A stretch of 51,624 bases of DNA from an uncultured Scytonema sp. (lineage in GTDB: Bacteria > Cyanobacteriota > Cyanobacteriia > Cyanobacteriales > Nostocaceae), in contig CALMVQ010000154.1 of NCBI GenBank assembly GCA_937873135.1, positions 1 through 51,624 on the forward strand, read 5' to 3'. Below are positions 41,575-49,658 of the stretch, piece by piece; the stretch's first letter is position 1, and every line of letters starts with the position of its first letter. The translations under genes were made by a program, and so were the position numbers. The notes beneath the pieces were generated by a model that saw nothing but the letters and a program-made list of their open reading frames with translations, did no database searches and was not told the DNA's origin.

Positions 41575-42726
41575 TCAATTTTGGAGTAATTCGCTATTAA
41601 TCATTTGTGCTGGTGCGGTGGTAGAAATCATCGCTGCCATTAACTGTTCGGTCGCGACTTTGAATGGTAGCCTGTGAATGTCAGAATGAGGACTTAGGGC
41701 AACTTCAGCGGCTTGTTGCAATTCGCCCAAGGTGATATTGCCCAATCCCAAATCGCTCAATTTTTGTGGTAATCCAATCTCGGCGTAGAACTTTAATAAC
41801 TGTTGCCGTGCAGTTGCTGCGAGTTGATTGCCTTGAATTGTTTCTTCTAAACGCAGTTGCACTAATATACCATAGGCGACTTTTTCACCGTGAATGCTGC
41901 GGTGAGGAGAAATATGCGTTAAACCGTTATGCACGGCATGGGCTGCAACGGTACGACATTGTGCCCCTCCTACTCCCCCAATGACACCAGCAAGTAAAAC
42001 CGTCGCGTCTACGACTTGTCGCCAAACTTCGCCACCAGGTTCATTGAGGGCAGCAGTAGAATTTTGGAAGAGGATATCTCGCAGAACTCGTGCTTGTTGG
42101 ACTGCAGCAATAATTAAGGTTTGTTCTGAGTTTCCGCTACTGACAGAGGCTTCGTACCACTTGGCGATCGCATCCCCAATTCCCGCTACGAGTGTACGTG
42201 GAGGAGCTGTTTGAATCAAGTCGTAATCCAGAATAAGTAAATCGGGACAGCCAGAGAGTGGCACATCGTAGAGAAACGCACCTTGATCAGAATAAACATT
42301 CGAGAGGGCAGTCCAAGCAGCACACGTAGCCCCTGAGGTAGGAATTGTCACCGATGGTAGTGACAACTGATGTGCAACTAATTTGGCTGTATCCAGTGCT
42401 TTCCCACCTCCAACACCAATAATCACATCAGCTTTGTGTTTTTTTGCTGCCGCCCTCAAGGATAATAAACTCGCTTCACTACAATTAGGAGCATAAGAAG
42501 CTTGAGCAAAATCCAATTGCTGTTCCGGAGATGATTGCCAGTTCTGTTGGGTAATGGCAAGAGTGCGATCACCTCCCACTATCATTGGGCGGCTGCCCAA
42601 AGTGCTTATGGCTACTATTGCCTCTTTTAAAATTCCCGCACCACGAATGACTTTTGCAGGAGCAACAGTAAGAGCATGGAACGAAGGTGTCTGAGCAGAC
42701 AGCTTTTCTGCAAATTGATTGGGCAT
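41575..42726 (-). CDS. Iron-containing alcohol dehydrogenase family (glycerol dehydrogenase-like)
   Basis: 383 residues. The NAD-binding motif is GVGGGKALDTAKLVAHQL, with the following TIPTSGATCAAWT typical of GldA-like enzymes. Metal ligands: Asp in GIGDAIAKWYEA and His in AAHAVHNGLTH and HGEKVAYGIL. The enzyme should oxidise a small alcohol or polyol with NAD. Zn or Fe occupancy cannot be told. It is upstream in the probable operon with the aminotransferase. Confidence 0.88.
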   Translation of the reverse strand: MPNQFAEKLSAQTPSFHALTVAPAKVIRGAGILKEAIVAISTLGSRPMIVGGDRTLAITQQNWQSSPEQQLDFAQASYAPNCSEASLLSLRAAAKKHKADVIIGVGGGKALDTAKLVAHQLSLPSVTIPTSGATCAAWTALSNVYSDQGAFLYDVPLSGCPDLLILDYDLIQTAPPRTLVAGIGDAIAKWYEASVSSGNSEQTLIIAAVQQARVLRDILFQNSTAALNEPGGEVWRQVVDATVLLAGVIGGVGGAQCRTVAAHAVHNGLTHISPHRSIHGEKVAYGILVQLRLEETIQGNQLAATARQQLLKFYAEIGLPQKLSDLGLGNITLGELQQAAEVALSPHSDIHRLPFKVATEQLMAAMISTTAPAQMINSELLQN

Positions 42727-43174
42727 ATCACTGACTAACGGGACTTTAGCTCTTTTAGCTATTTTGAATATGAGAGAATCATCGCCACTTCAAAAACCAT
42801 TGACTATGAATCGCTCTTGTACTTAACACTAAGACTTGTAATAATATTTTACATTAAATTCAAAAATTTGTATTGTAAAGTACAAAAAGTATTTCCTTCG
42901 GAAATATATGTATCTAAGTTGACGTAAATTCACACAATTTTACATTATATCTAGTATAGAATTACCCATTTTCTTTGTCTTTTTGCGCATAAGGGGGCTT
43001 CGGAGCGTCAGGCGCGATCTTAGGGGTGAGGTTCTTGATTTATGGGTGATTCTGCGGACAAGATATTAGTAGGCTGAACGGATGTGCCTCTTTATAGAGG
43101 CACATCCTCAAGGGTTAGGGGCGAGTCATCCCTATAGCGCGTCTCTACTACTATTAGACGCTGCGCTTCATTGC
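42727..43174. other. Intergenic region with a strong hairpin
   Basis: 448 bp. It contains a perfect 11-bp inverted repeat GATGTGCCTCT/AGAGGCACATC with a 4-base loop (43081-43106), probably a terminator for the Ycf51 gene on the minus strand or a palindromic repeat, and several AT-rich palindromes near 42850-42960. Promoter of the dehydrogenase operon should lie near 42740-42800. Confidence 0.5.
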
Positions 43175-43711
43175 CTAACTCCTAACTTTTTTAGGAGTAG
43201 GTTTTGGCAACTGGGCAAATTTGTCCCGATAAATTTCTACAGTCATTTGCGGATCTTCACGAGTTGCAAGCGATCGCTTTACCTGACCTAAATATAGTGG
43301 CACAGAAATTCCCGGTTCCGGGTGAATAAGTGTACGGACTCGAATCGTCAACTCGTTTTCTCCGGTTGTGCCCAAGCGACCGTAAGAATACAAATCACTG
43401 GCTGCTTGACGTAGGGTTGCTTCCAGTTGTGAAGGAGAAATTTGCGGTGGGGTAGTAATTACGGCTTGTGTTGCTCCATTGTCATAAATTAGACTGTAAC
43501 GTACCGCACCTGGAACTACAGTCCGAGACAAGGGTACCAACGAGAGGGTAAATAAACCTACCGTCAGTACCACCATAAAGCCAGTGCTACCCACTAACCG
43601 AAAACGAAAGCCCCATTGGAGAATAAAACTTAGGACTGTTGTGGCAGCAAATATCAGTGTCGCAATACCTGACCAGAGGCTGTACTGAAGAAAATCAGAT
43701 GTTGTGGGCAT
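43175..43711 (-). CDS. ycf51: Ycf51 family protein (DUF2518)
   Basis: 178 residues. Two N-terminal membrane segments (about 13-33, and 41-62), then a soluble domain with VPGAVRYSLIYDNGATQAVI, LEATLRQAASDLYSYGRLGT and PLYLGQVKRSLATRED. This order matches Ycf51, conserved in cyanobacteria and some red-lineage plastids. Its function is not established. The gene is complete and stands alone. Confidence 0.92.
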   Translation of the reverse strand: MPTTSDFLQYSLWSGIATLIFAATTVLSFILQWGFRFRLVGSTGFMVVLTVGLFTLSLVPLSRTVVPGAVRYSLIYDNGATQAVITTPPQISPSQLEATLRQAASDLYSYGRLGTTGENELTIRVRTLIHPEPGISVPLYLGQVKRSLATREDPQMTVEIYRDKFAQLPKPTPKKVRS

Positions 43712-44232
43712 AAATGTTGGCGAATTAAGTGTTTATTTCGTTACCGATACACTCACTATTATCCTTGACGACTTCCCTGCCGCTCATGCGAAGGGATTTT
43801 TTGGTGTAGAACGAAACTTTGAGACTTCGCGCTTGGGTTCAAGCACTGGTGGTGATATTGCAGTGGTTTTAAAAATACTATAAAGATTAGAGAATACATT
43901 ATCTCCAAATCTTTCTACTAATAAGAGTGATTAAATTTATGATATCTTCTCTTTTTTCCTTCAATTCTCGAAAGAATGTTTATTAGAAAAAAGGGCATCA
44001 TTAACAGATGCCCCTCATGCAGGAAAACCCCTAACGAGGTATCCCTACACCTTCCCAACAATCAGCAACAGTGACTAATTTAGAATTAGTCAATTCACAG
44101 TCACAGACGTGAATATAGTAATTTTATTAACTAAACAGTTTATTATCCGCAGTGTATACACTGAAAAATAATTATCTAAACCTTGGCTTCTTAAACCACC
44201 TCAATAAGTCAGGTCTACAGAAGCGCTGATGG
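43712..44232. other. Intergenic region between Ycf51 and the O-antigen-ligase gene; possible small RNA
   Basis: 521 bp. On the minus strand a GC stem GGGGCATC/GATGCCC followed by TTTTTTCT ends about 220 bp after the O-antigen-ligase stop. Between them lies a palindrome TGACTAATT-CTAA-AATTAGTCA-like structure near 44070-44095 and CCTCGTTAGGGGTTTTCCTG. That spacing could be a long 3' UTR or a separate small RNA. A further weak TCCCT/AGGGA stem followed by T6 lies near 43778-43804. Confidence 0.45.
43986..44013 (-). terminator. Rho-independent terminator (minus strand)
   Basis: On the minus strand, GGGCATC (44013-44007), loop TGTTAAT, GATGCCC (43999-43993), then TTTTTTC (43992-43986). A strong hairpin plus T run. 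Confidence 0.75.
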
Positions 44233-45723
44233 CTAAATGCTGACCTTTTGGTGGCTATGACGTTGCTTGTAGGAATACACGACTCCAGAAACTGCAGATA
44301 ATAGTACCCATGAAATTGTGTTTAAGCGAAAATCAAATAGGCTAACATCTACTGTATTAAAGAGTACTAATCCCCCAAAAGTCACAAGATAGCTGAAAAA
44401 TATTAATCTGTCTTCTTGGGGAATAGATTGCGAGCCCGAAGGGGCAAGCTTTGTGGTGCGGCTTCGCAATATTTGGACTCCACCAATAAAGATCCAACCA
44501 ATCGTACCAAGAAATACTAGAGTCGTGGGAAGTCCAGTTTCACACGAAAGCATTAAAAAAAAGTTGTGGGGATGACCTAAGGGAACGTGCATTTGGGCAT
44601 TGTAAAGTTGCGTAAAATTGCGTAAGCCCCAGCCAGTCCAAGGACGCTGCTGAGTCAAACTCCAGGCAAACTCCCACTGAGTTTTGCGGAGTAATGCGAC
44701 TGGTCTATCGGGATACAGTTGGTCGTTTAACCGTGCCCAAAAGAAAGCAGGAACAAACTTCCGAAACAACAGAGAAATTGGAGAGGGAGCAAATGCAGCC
44801 AAAACCATACTAGTAGCAATACCACCAACAAAGGCCACAAGGATGTGCCAGCCTTGATAGATTGCATAAGTCAAACAAGCAAAAATAGCAATCACCCATG
44901 CATTTCGCGAGTCAGTCAAAATCAGTGCCGCGAAATTGGCAATAACCACCACACTCAAGAAAAGGAATGGGAGTGGGGAGGAGCCTATAAGTGTAGTAGA
45001 GAAGTCTGATCGGCGGCTTGCGTTGAGCGGAACTTCGATGGGTTCCCGCAGTTGAAACCCATGGCGTTGGGGAGTGTAAGAAATTTCTTCTCCCTCTCTC
45101 CCCCTCTCCCTCTCTCCCCCTCTCTTCCAGTACGCTCTCAACTGTTGATAGCTTTCCAACCACAATCCCAATGCTAGAATAAAAACGAGCATCAAATAGC
45201 CAGCTAGGGTGTTAGCGTGCATGAAGATAGAAGCCATGCGTCCTGGGGGATCTCCTCCAGGTTCAAGCGTCCAATCCAAGACAATCCATAAAACTTTTAA
45301 CTTAAAATTCCAGCCTAAAAACAACTGTCCCAAACCAATAATCACCACTGGCAAGGAAGTTGTCACCAAGATCCAAGACAGTTGCCGCAATTGAACTGTT
45401 GTTTGAATCAGGGTGCTAAAGGCAGCGAAAATAATGAAGAAGGGCAATAAATTAAATAAGCCGAGAAAAGCCGTTGGTTTGTCAAAGGCAAAGCCAGCAG
45501 TAATAATCAGCAATACACTCAGGAAAACAAACCCCAAGTTTTGAGGACGGCGGATAATTGTGCGGTATTGTCGCAGCCAAATACCTAATGATACTAAAAC
45601 TATACCCACAGCCCCAAGAAATGGTGTTAGTGGGAAGATCCATAGCCCGAATAGGACGTAGTTCCAAGAAGATTGGAGTCGTGGCTCAGGATGTCGCCAA
45701 GAAAGCAGTTTGTCCTTAATCAT
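44233..45723 (-). CDS. O-antigen ligase-like membrane protein with an internal repeat insertion
   Basis: 496 residues with about ten membrane helices. The large periplasmic-loop signature of the Wzy_C/WaaL family is present: LTDSRNAWVIAIF, RKTQWEFAWSLTQQRPWTGW and HVPLGHPHNFFLMLSCETGL. Relatives ligate or polymerise surface sugars; the cyanobacterial branch includes proteins once linked to bicarbonate uptake (IctB), now doubted. Residues 201-248 are a hydrophilic stretch encoded by CTCCCTCT-type tandem repeats and a palindromic repeat (44980-45123), placed between two helices, so it seems tolerated in a loop. Confidence 0.88.
   Translation of the reverse strand: MIKDKLLSWRHPEPRLQSSWNYVLFGLWIFPLTPFLGAVGIVLVSLGIWLRQYRTIIRRPQNLGFVFLSVLLIITAGFAFDKPTAFLGLFNLLPFFIIFAAFSTLIQTTVQLRQLSWILVTTSLPVVIIGLGQLFLGWNFKLKVLWIVLDWTLEPGGDPPGRMASIFMHANTLAGYLMLVFILALGLWLESYQQLRAYWKRGGERERGREGEEISYTPQRHGFQLREPIEVPLNASRRSDFSTTLIGSSPLPFLFLSVVVIANFAALILTDSRNAWVIAIFACLTYAIYQGWHILVAFVGGIATSMVLAAFAPSPISLLFRKFVPAFFWARLNDQLYPDRPVALLRKTQWEFAWSLTQQRPWTGWGLRNFTQLYNAQMHVPLGHPHNFFLMLSCETGLPTTLVFLGTIGWIFIGGVQILRSRTTKLAPSGSQSIPQEDRLIFFSYLVTFGGLVLFNTVDVSLFDFRLNTISWVLLSAVSGVVYSYKQRHSHQKVSI
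44980..45123. repeat. In-frame repeat insertion within the O-antigen-ligase-like gene
   Basis: Two parts: a polypurine/polypyrimidine tract of CTCCCTCT units (about 45088-45123) and a palindromic segment with ATGGGTT/AACCCAT arms (about 45037-45062). It encodes residues 201-248, rich in Gly, Arg and Glu, absent in character from the flanking membrane helices. Its boundaries are inferred from the protein. Confidence 0.55.
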
Positions 45724-45841
45724 TTATCTTTAATCATTTGTCTTTAGTCATTTGTCCTTGATCTCCGATGAGTTGTTTCTTCTTTTTGAATGACGACTTA
45801 CTAGGACATTGACTAATGACTAATGACTAATTGCCTTTTTG
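45724..45841. repeat. Short tandem repeats in the spacer
   Basis: The spacer holds two groups of heptamer-like repeats: TCATTTGTC/TCATTTATC units at about 45722-45755 and GACTAATGACTAATGACTAAT near 45812-45832. Such STRR blocks are common in filamentous cyanobacteria. No promoter could be fixed. Confidence 0.6.
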
Positions 45842-46684
45842 TCAAGCAGGTTGCCAAGATTCATCGCGGGTGAGGCGAATTTGAGCTAAGGTGAAGATCG
45901 TCGGGATAATCCGACCGTAGTTAGTTGCGATCGCTCTCCACCCCAAATCCGCAAAAAACCAAGCCCACATGACCGGCCCGAGAAACGCAAAAACGCTCTT
46001 GACTGCCCCATACCTTGCGGCATTGACAGCCATACCCCGTTGTGCCATTTGTGAAGCGACATAGTTTTGAAACTGCGCAGTAGCTGCTACCCCACCTTCA
46101 ATCGCAGCTTGTTTCGTCATTTGATAGGTAGCAAAGTGGATGGCAAATTCTTGGGCAATTTGTTTAAGCACCAGTGGTTGGAGAACAGAGGTGACAGCCA
46201 AAGCACTACCGCCTTTAACAAGTAAACCTAAAGGATCGCGCTGCAATGATAGCGGAAGCGGTTCAGTGAGATCTGATACCGCAAGTTGACGCTGTACTCT
46301 GGCGCTCAATTTTTGCTTATCCTGTTCAGGTAACTTTTTCCATACCTGTCCCAGCAAATGCAAAAATACCTCGGCTTCTAAATCAATTGTTGTCAAATTG
46401 TCAGAATAGCGTATTTTTAAATACTTACAAACTTGAATTAATGCTTGTCGGTAGGTGACTTGATTGGTGTGTCCCCGCAGTACCGTCATCCCATCTGCAG
46501 CCAAAAAGCGAAACCGTCCCTCTAACGTGTCTAGCCAAGCAACCCGATCCTGGCTTTGCACTTCTATCGGTTCAGGTGTGTGAACATAGTCTAAAGGATT
46601 AAACTTACGACAAAATAGAATTGCCGTCAGATCTTGCAATTCGTCTTCGGTTGCTAGTTCCAGTGCAGCCCTCAGTTCATCCAA
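45842..46684 (-). CDS. YaaW-family (UPF0174) protein
   Basis: 280 residues. It starts with a helical segment (MDELRAALELATEDELQDLT) like the YaaW family, has AWLDTLEGRFRFLAADG in the middle, and ends with a hydrophobic stretch (FAFLGPVMWAWFFADLGWRA) and IIPTIFTLAQIRL. These match the C-terminal membrane-associated part of the family. Its function is unknown. The family call is by recollection of pattern and is less secure than others here. Confidence 0.6.
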   Translation of the reverse strand: MDELRAALELATEDELQDLTAILFCRKFNPLDYVHTPEPIEVQSQDRVAWLDTLEGRFRFLAADGMTVLRGHTNQVTYRQALIQVCKYLKIRYSDNLTTIDLEAEVFLHLLGQVWKKLPEQDKQKLSARVQRQLAVSDLTEPLPLSLQRDPLGLLVKGGSALAVTSVLQPLVLKQIAQEFAIHFATYQMTKQAAIEGGVAATAQFQNYVASQMAQRGMAVNAARYGAVKSVFAFLGPVMWAWFFADLGWRAIATNYGRIIPTIFTLAQIRLTRDESWQPA

Positions 46685-47042
46685 TTTCCCGTCCTCCCTT
46701 CCATGCAGCTTTTCTGTTCCCTATTCTACTATTAGCTTTCAAGTGTCATTAGTAGTATTCTGTACTACTGTCAGTAAATAAAGACAATCTAGTACTGGCA
46801 TACTAAGTTACGTTCATACATCATAACTCGCTCTTCACTCAAGGAGGGTGTGAGCGGGTCAGGGTGGTTTGAATAAATCTGGGGAGGTAGAAGAAAGAAG
46901 AAAAATCAGTTATTTTCCCCCTGCTCTTCCTCTACTCTCTGTCTAATCCCCGACTTCTCACAGAAGTTAAAGATCTGGTTTGGTACGGATTTAATTTAGG
47001 ACTAATATATTGCTTGCTTTATGTAAGGTCTTCATCCTTCCC
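46685..47042. other. Intergenic region
   Basis: 358 bp, without a gene. It contains a partial copy of the CCCCGACTTCT...AGAAGT repeat near 46948-46968 and otherwise AT-rich DNA. The promoter of the YaaW-family gene should be at its left side. Confidence 0.4.
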
Positions 47043-47633
47043 TTACTGCGCCTCGCCAATGAGGGTGAAGGCAGCCCAATCACTAGGGTTGGGATACTGT
47101 TTCATCGTTGTCAGCATTGCTTGACGTAAAGCTTGGGCTTTGTCAGGATTTTGCTGTAGCTGGCGATAGAACTCCGCCATCAATAAAGCAGATGGACTAT
47201 CCGGTATCGACCACAAAGTTACGATAACACTGGGCGCACCTACAGTGATTAGGGTGCGGGATAAGCCTATTACACCATCGCCAGTGATATTACCTTGCCC
47301 GGTGTCACAGGCACTCAACACAACCAGTTCAGCGTTTAGCCGCAAATCTAAAATTTCATTGGCAGTCAGCAAACCGTTATCTTGACTATCAGGAGCGAGA
47401 GCTATAGCACCAGGCACTCCCAATCCGTTAAAGTCATCCAGCAAGCCGTGGGTTGCAAGATGAACAATTCTCGCTTGCTGTAGTCGTTTGATGACAGCGG
47501 CTTTGGTGGCATCTTTGCCAGTGATGGCTTGGGTATGGAAAAGACTGGCGATGGCAAGGGCTTCCTTTTCGGCACCAGGTAATTGGGGAAGTTGTTGTGG
47601 TGGTTCTCCAATCTTAAGGGCAACACTGGGCAT
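47043..47633 (-). pseudogene. CHAT-domain (caspase-like) fragment
   Basis: 196 codons forming the C-terminal CHAT protease domain: catalytic His in IVHLATHGLLDD and catalytic Cys in LVVLSACDTGQGN, followed by GDGVIGLSRTLITVGAPSVI and the WSIPDSPSALLMAEFYRQL end. CHAT proteins normally carry long N-terminal TPR or other sensor regions; here nothing of that kind precedes and the gene starts within the domain's lead segment, behind a retropepsin-like gene in another frame. The peptidase site is intact, so a free CHAT domain could still fold, but loss of its regulator suggests a broken gene. Confidence 0.75.
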
Positions 47634-47995
47634 GGTAGCAATATTCCTGCTTTAAAATTCACAGCTAGTGAGAAGACTTTTAACCACTGCAAACCTAATA
47701 ACGGCTCTAAAATTTCTGCAGCTGCTAAAACGGGAATAATGTACTCCTGTTCTTCCAATACAACTCTTCCCTCATATATGTCAAAATACCCCTCACCTCG
47801 TGCCATCTGCATTGTGTGATTACTTTGAATCAAAGACCATCCTAAACTTTCAACATCTTGAGTATCAAGTACTAGCCAACCAGTTGTGAACCCCGTATCT
47901 AATAACACCTCCACGGGGTATATTTCTTCATCACTACCAATTATATCAATTTCAAAAATTAGCTCTCCTATCTCTCCAAATCTACCTGAAATCAT
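47402..47995 (-). CDS. Retropepsin-like aspartic protease with a chimeric tail
   Basis: 197 residues as read. Residues 1-115 form a clan AA aspartic-protease-like domain with the catalytic DTG in EVLLDTGFTTGWLVLD, an EQEYIIPV flap-like segment and GLQWLKVFSLAVNFKAGILL at the usual end. After that the frame runs on for about 80 residues through DNA that encodes the CHAT fragment in a different frame, so the tail is an artefact of a junction near 47650. The start ATG overlaps the stop of the preceding gene (ATGA), a pair common in cyanobacteria. Confidence 0.75.
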   Translation of the reverse strand: MISGRFGEIGELIFEIDIIGSDEEIYPVEVLLDTGFTTGWLVLDTQDVESLGWSLIQSNHTMQMARGEGYFDIYEGRVVLEEQEYIIPVLAAAEILEPLLGLQWLKVFSLAVNFKAGILLPCPVLPLRLENHHNNFPNYLVPKRKPLPSPVFSIPKPSLAKMPPKPLSSNDYSKRELFILQPTACWMTLTDWECLVL

Positions 47996-48309
47996 ATTCT
48001 GCCGCAGGTTCCTGTCTCATTTAGACGGAAAGTTACAAGCCATCCATTAGGATATTTATCACGGGCTTTTTGATATGCTACTTCTATATCTTTATCGATA
48101 AAATAATTACCACTATTTGGCTCAATAGTAATGAACCAATTATAGTGTTCATCTATTAATTGAGGACAAATTTGATCAAAATAAATACGAGCTTTTTTGC
48201 CCCTAGCATTTTTTTCAGCTTCCCGTCGAGCTAACTCCTCTGGCTGTATTGTATATTCTGGAAATATTCTGCCTTGACGACGTGGGCGGACTGGTTTTGT
48301 TGTAGTCAT
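47992..48309 (-). CDS. Small partner protein of the retropepsin-like gene
   Basis: 105 residues from ATG 48309 (an ATG two codons upstream is possible). It has a basic start (TKPVRPRRQGRIFPEYTIQP), a helical middle and the conserved end EHYNWFITIEPNSGNYFIDK, then ARDKYPNGWLVTFRLNETGT. I have seen this small protein beside clan AA proteases in many cyanobacteria; its job is unknown. The overlap ATGA with the protease gene indicates translational coupling. Confidence 0.75.
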   Translation of the reverse strand: MTTTKPVRPRRQGRIFPEYTIQPEELARREAEKNARGKKARIYFDQICPQLIDEHYNWFITIEPNSGNYFIDKDIEVAYQKARDKYPNGWLVTFRLNETGTCGRI

Positions 48310-48400
48310 ATGCACGCATTTAAATATTTAGTTACTAACGTAATTCATTTCTAGCAAGATCCAAGGGCAACTTTTACGAAGTCGGGGATCTGAAATCGTT

Positions 48401-49255
48401 TTACAACCACCGAAGACCGCTTTCCAAACCCTGGCAGACACCTGTAAGAAAATCTAAATCTAAAGTGGCAATAGTATCGCTAGGTTTGTGGTAATGGGGA
48501 TTCCGCATATTCGCTGTGTCTGTCACCATCATCGCCGGATAACCCCGATCCCAAAAGTGAGCATGATCGCTGAGTCTAGTTTGTGGAAGTATTAAACCTC
48601 TATTTGGTACAGGCAGCCACTCACTCGGCGTTCCTGATTTACGTATACTGCGGCTTAAGCGAATTAAATCAGGAATTGTCCGTAAATTGCCTAGTATTGC
48701 AATAAAGTTGCCACGATTTGGGTAAAAGCGTTCTAGAGGGGCTGGATAGCGTTGTGAACCAGGGGTAGAATCGCAATACCCCAGCATCTCTAACGAAATC
48801 ATTAAGCGCAGGGGTTGCTGTTGTTGTTGCAGGAGGGTTGCATACTCGGAAGCACCAGAAGGGCCAACTAAGCCGTATTCTTCCATATCAAAAGCAACCA
48901 GTCGCACGGGATATCTCATCGGGTTGGCGGCAAAGATTCTGGCAAACTCCAGCAACACTGCAACACCTGTGCCATTATCATCAGCCCCTGGTGTTCCAGG
49001 TACTGCATCGTAATGGGCACTTATTAAAATTGGTGGCAAATTTCTTGGCGAAGTCGAAACGGGGGGTAAATTCAATATGAGGTTTTTGCAGGTTTTACTT
49101 CCGACGTTAAAGGTGTGGATTTCCACACTTGCCCATTGAGCAAATGAGGCGCGGATGTATTCCAGAACAAAAAAATGTCCTCCCGATGCCAAGTAAGGGT
49201 CGCGATCGCGGACTATTTGAGTTAAGTGCGTTTGCAGTCGCTCTTTTAATTCCAA
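48401..49255 (-). CDS. M28 family zinc peptidase
   Basis: 284 residues, apparently from a TTG start. Zinc ligands and catalytic residues of M28 are in place: His and Asp in ISAHYDAVPGTPGADDNGTG, Glu-Glu in FDMEEYGL, Asp in SLEMLGYCDS and His in NPHYHKPSDT. The family contains aminopeptidases and glutaminyl cyclases. No signal peptide is visible with this start. It is transcribed toward the retropepsin-like pair; the intergenic gap is about 90 bp. Confidence 0.9.
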   Translation of the reverse strand: MELKERLQTHLTQIVRDRDPYLASGGHFFVLEYIRASFAQWASVEIHTFNVGSKTCKNLILNLPPVSTSPRNLPPILISAHYDAVPGTPGADDNGTGVAVLLEFARIFAANPMRYPVRLVAFDMEEYGLVGPSGASEYATLLQQQQQPLRLMISLEMLGYCDSTPGSQRYPAPLERFYPNRGNFIAILGNLRTIPDLIRLSRSIRKSGTPSEWLPVPNRGLILPQTRLSDHAHFWDRGYPAMMVTDTANMRNPHYHKPSDTIATLDLDFLTGVCQGLESGLRWL

Positions 49256-49658
49256 GTCTTTACAACTGTTGTGCTTGTTAAGATTGTCAGCGCGTTTTCG
49301 CTTTGGCCGTTAGTATGACTCGGCGACCTATCGAGTTGTGTCACCGACCTAGAGCGTAATTCCTCTCTTAGCTAACGGCACGATAGCTGACAAACCACTG
49401 TCAATGTTATCCTATACTTGCTACTAGCTCCTCAGCTTAGGAAATCCGCTTCGGATTTACTCAATGCAAGGATTCAATTTTTTTTCTGCCGTGACCCCCA
49501 ATCCAACAACTATTTTTTTGTTAGTATCTTTTATTTTCAGTATCACTGACAATTATATCATTCAGGAGCTTTTATTCTGTCGCTTTTTAGCAAAAAAGCT
49601 AAAAATATTCGCCTCCGAGCATAATAATTAGTAAGACACATTAGGAGAAGAATAACGC
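49256..49658. other. Intergenic leader of dnaK
   Basis: 403 bp between divergent genes. It has an inverted repeat TTTTTAGC-AAAA-AAGCTAAAAA near 49585-49607. I find no CIRCE (TTAGCACTC-N9-GAGTGCTAA) operator. The dnaK ribosome binding site is TTAGGAGAAG at 49641-49650. Confidence 0.5.

Noticed and set aside
45209-45394. Plus-strand 61-codon frame inside the O-antigen-ligase gene
   Set aside because: Antisense to a clear membrane-protein gene and with no features of its own.
49256-49658. CIRCE operator upstream of dnaK
   Set aside because: No TTAGCACTC/GAGTGCTAA pair is present; only an AT-rich inverted repeat.
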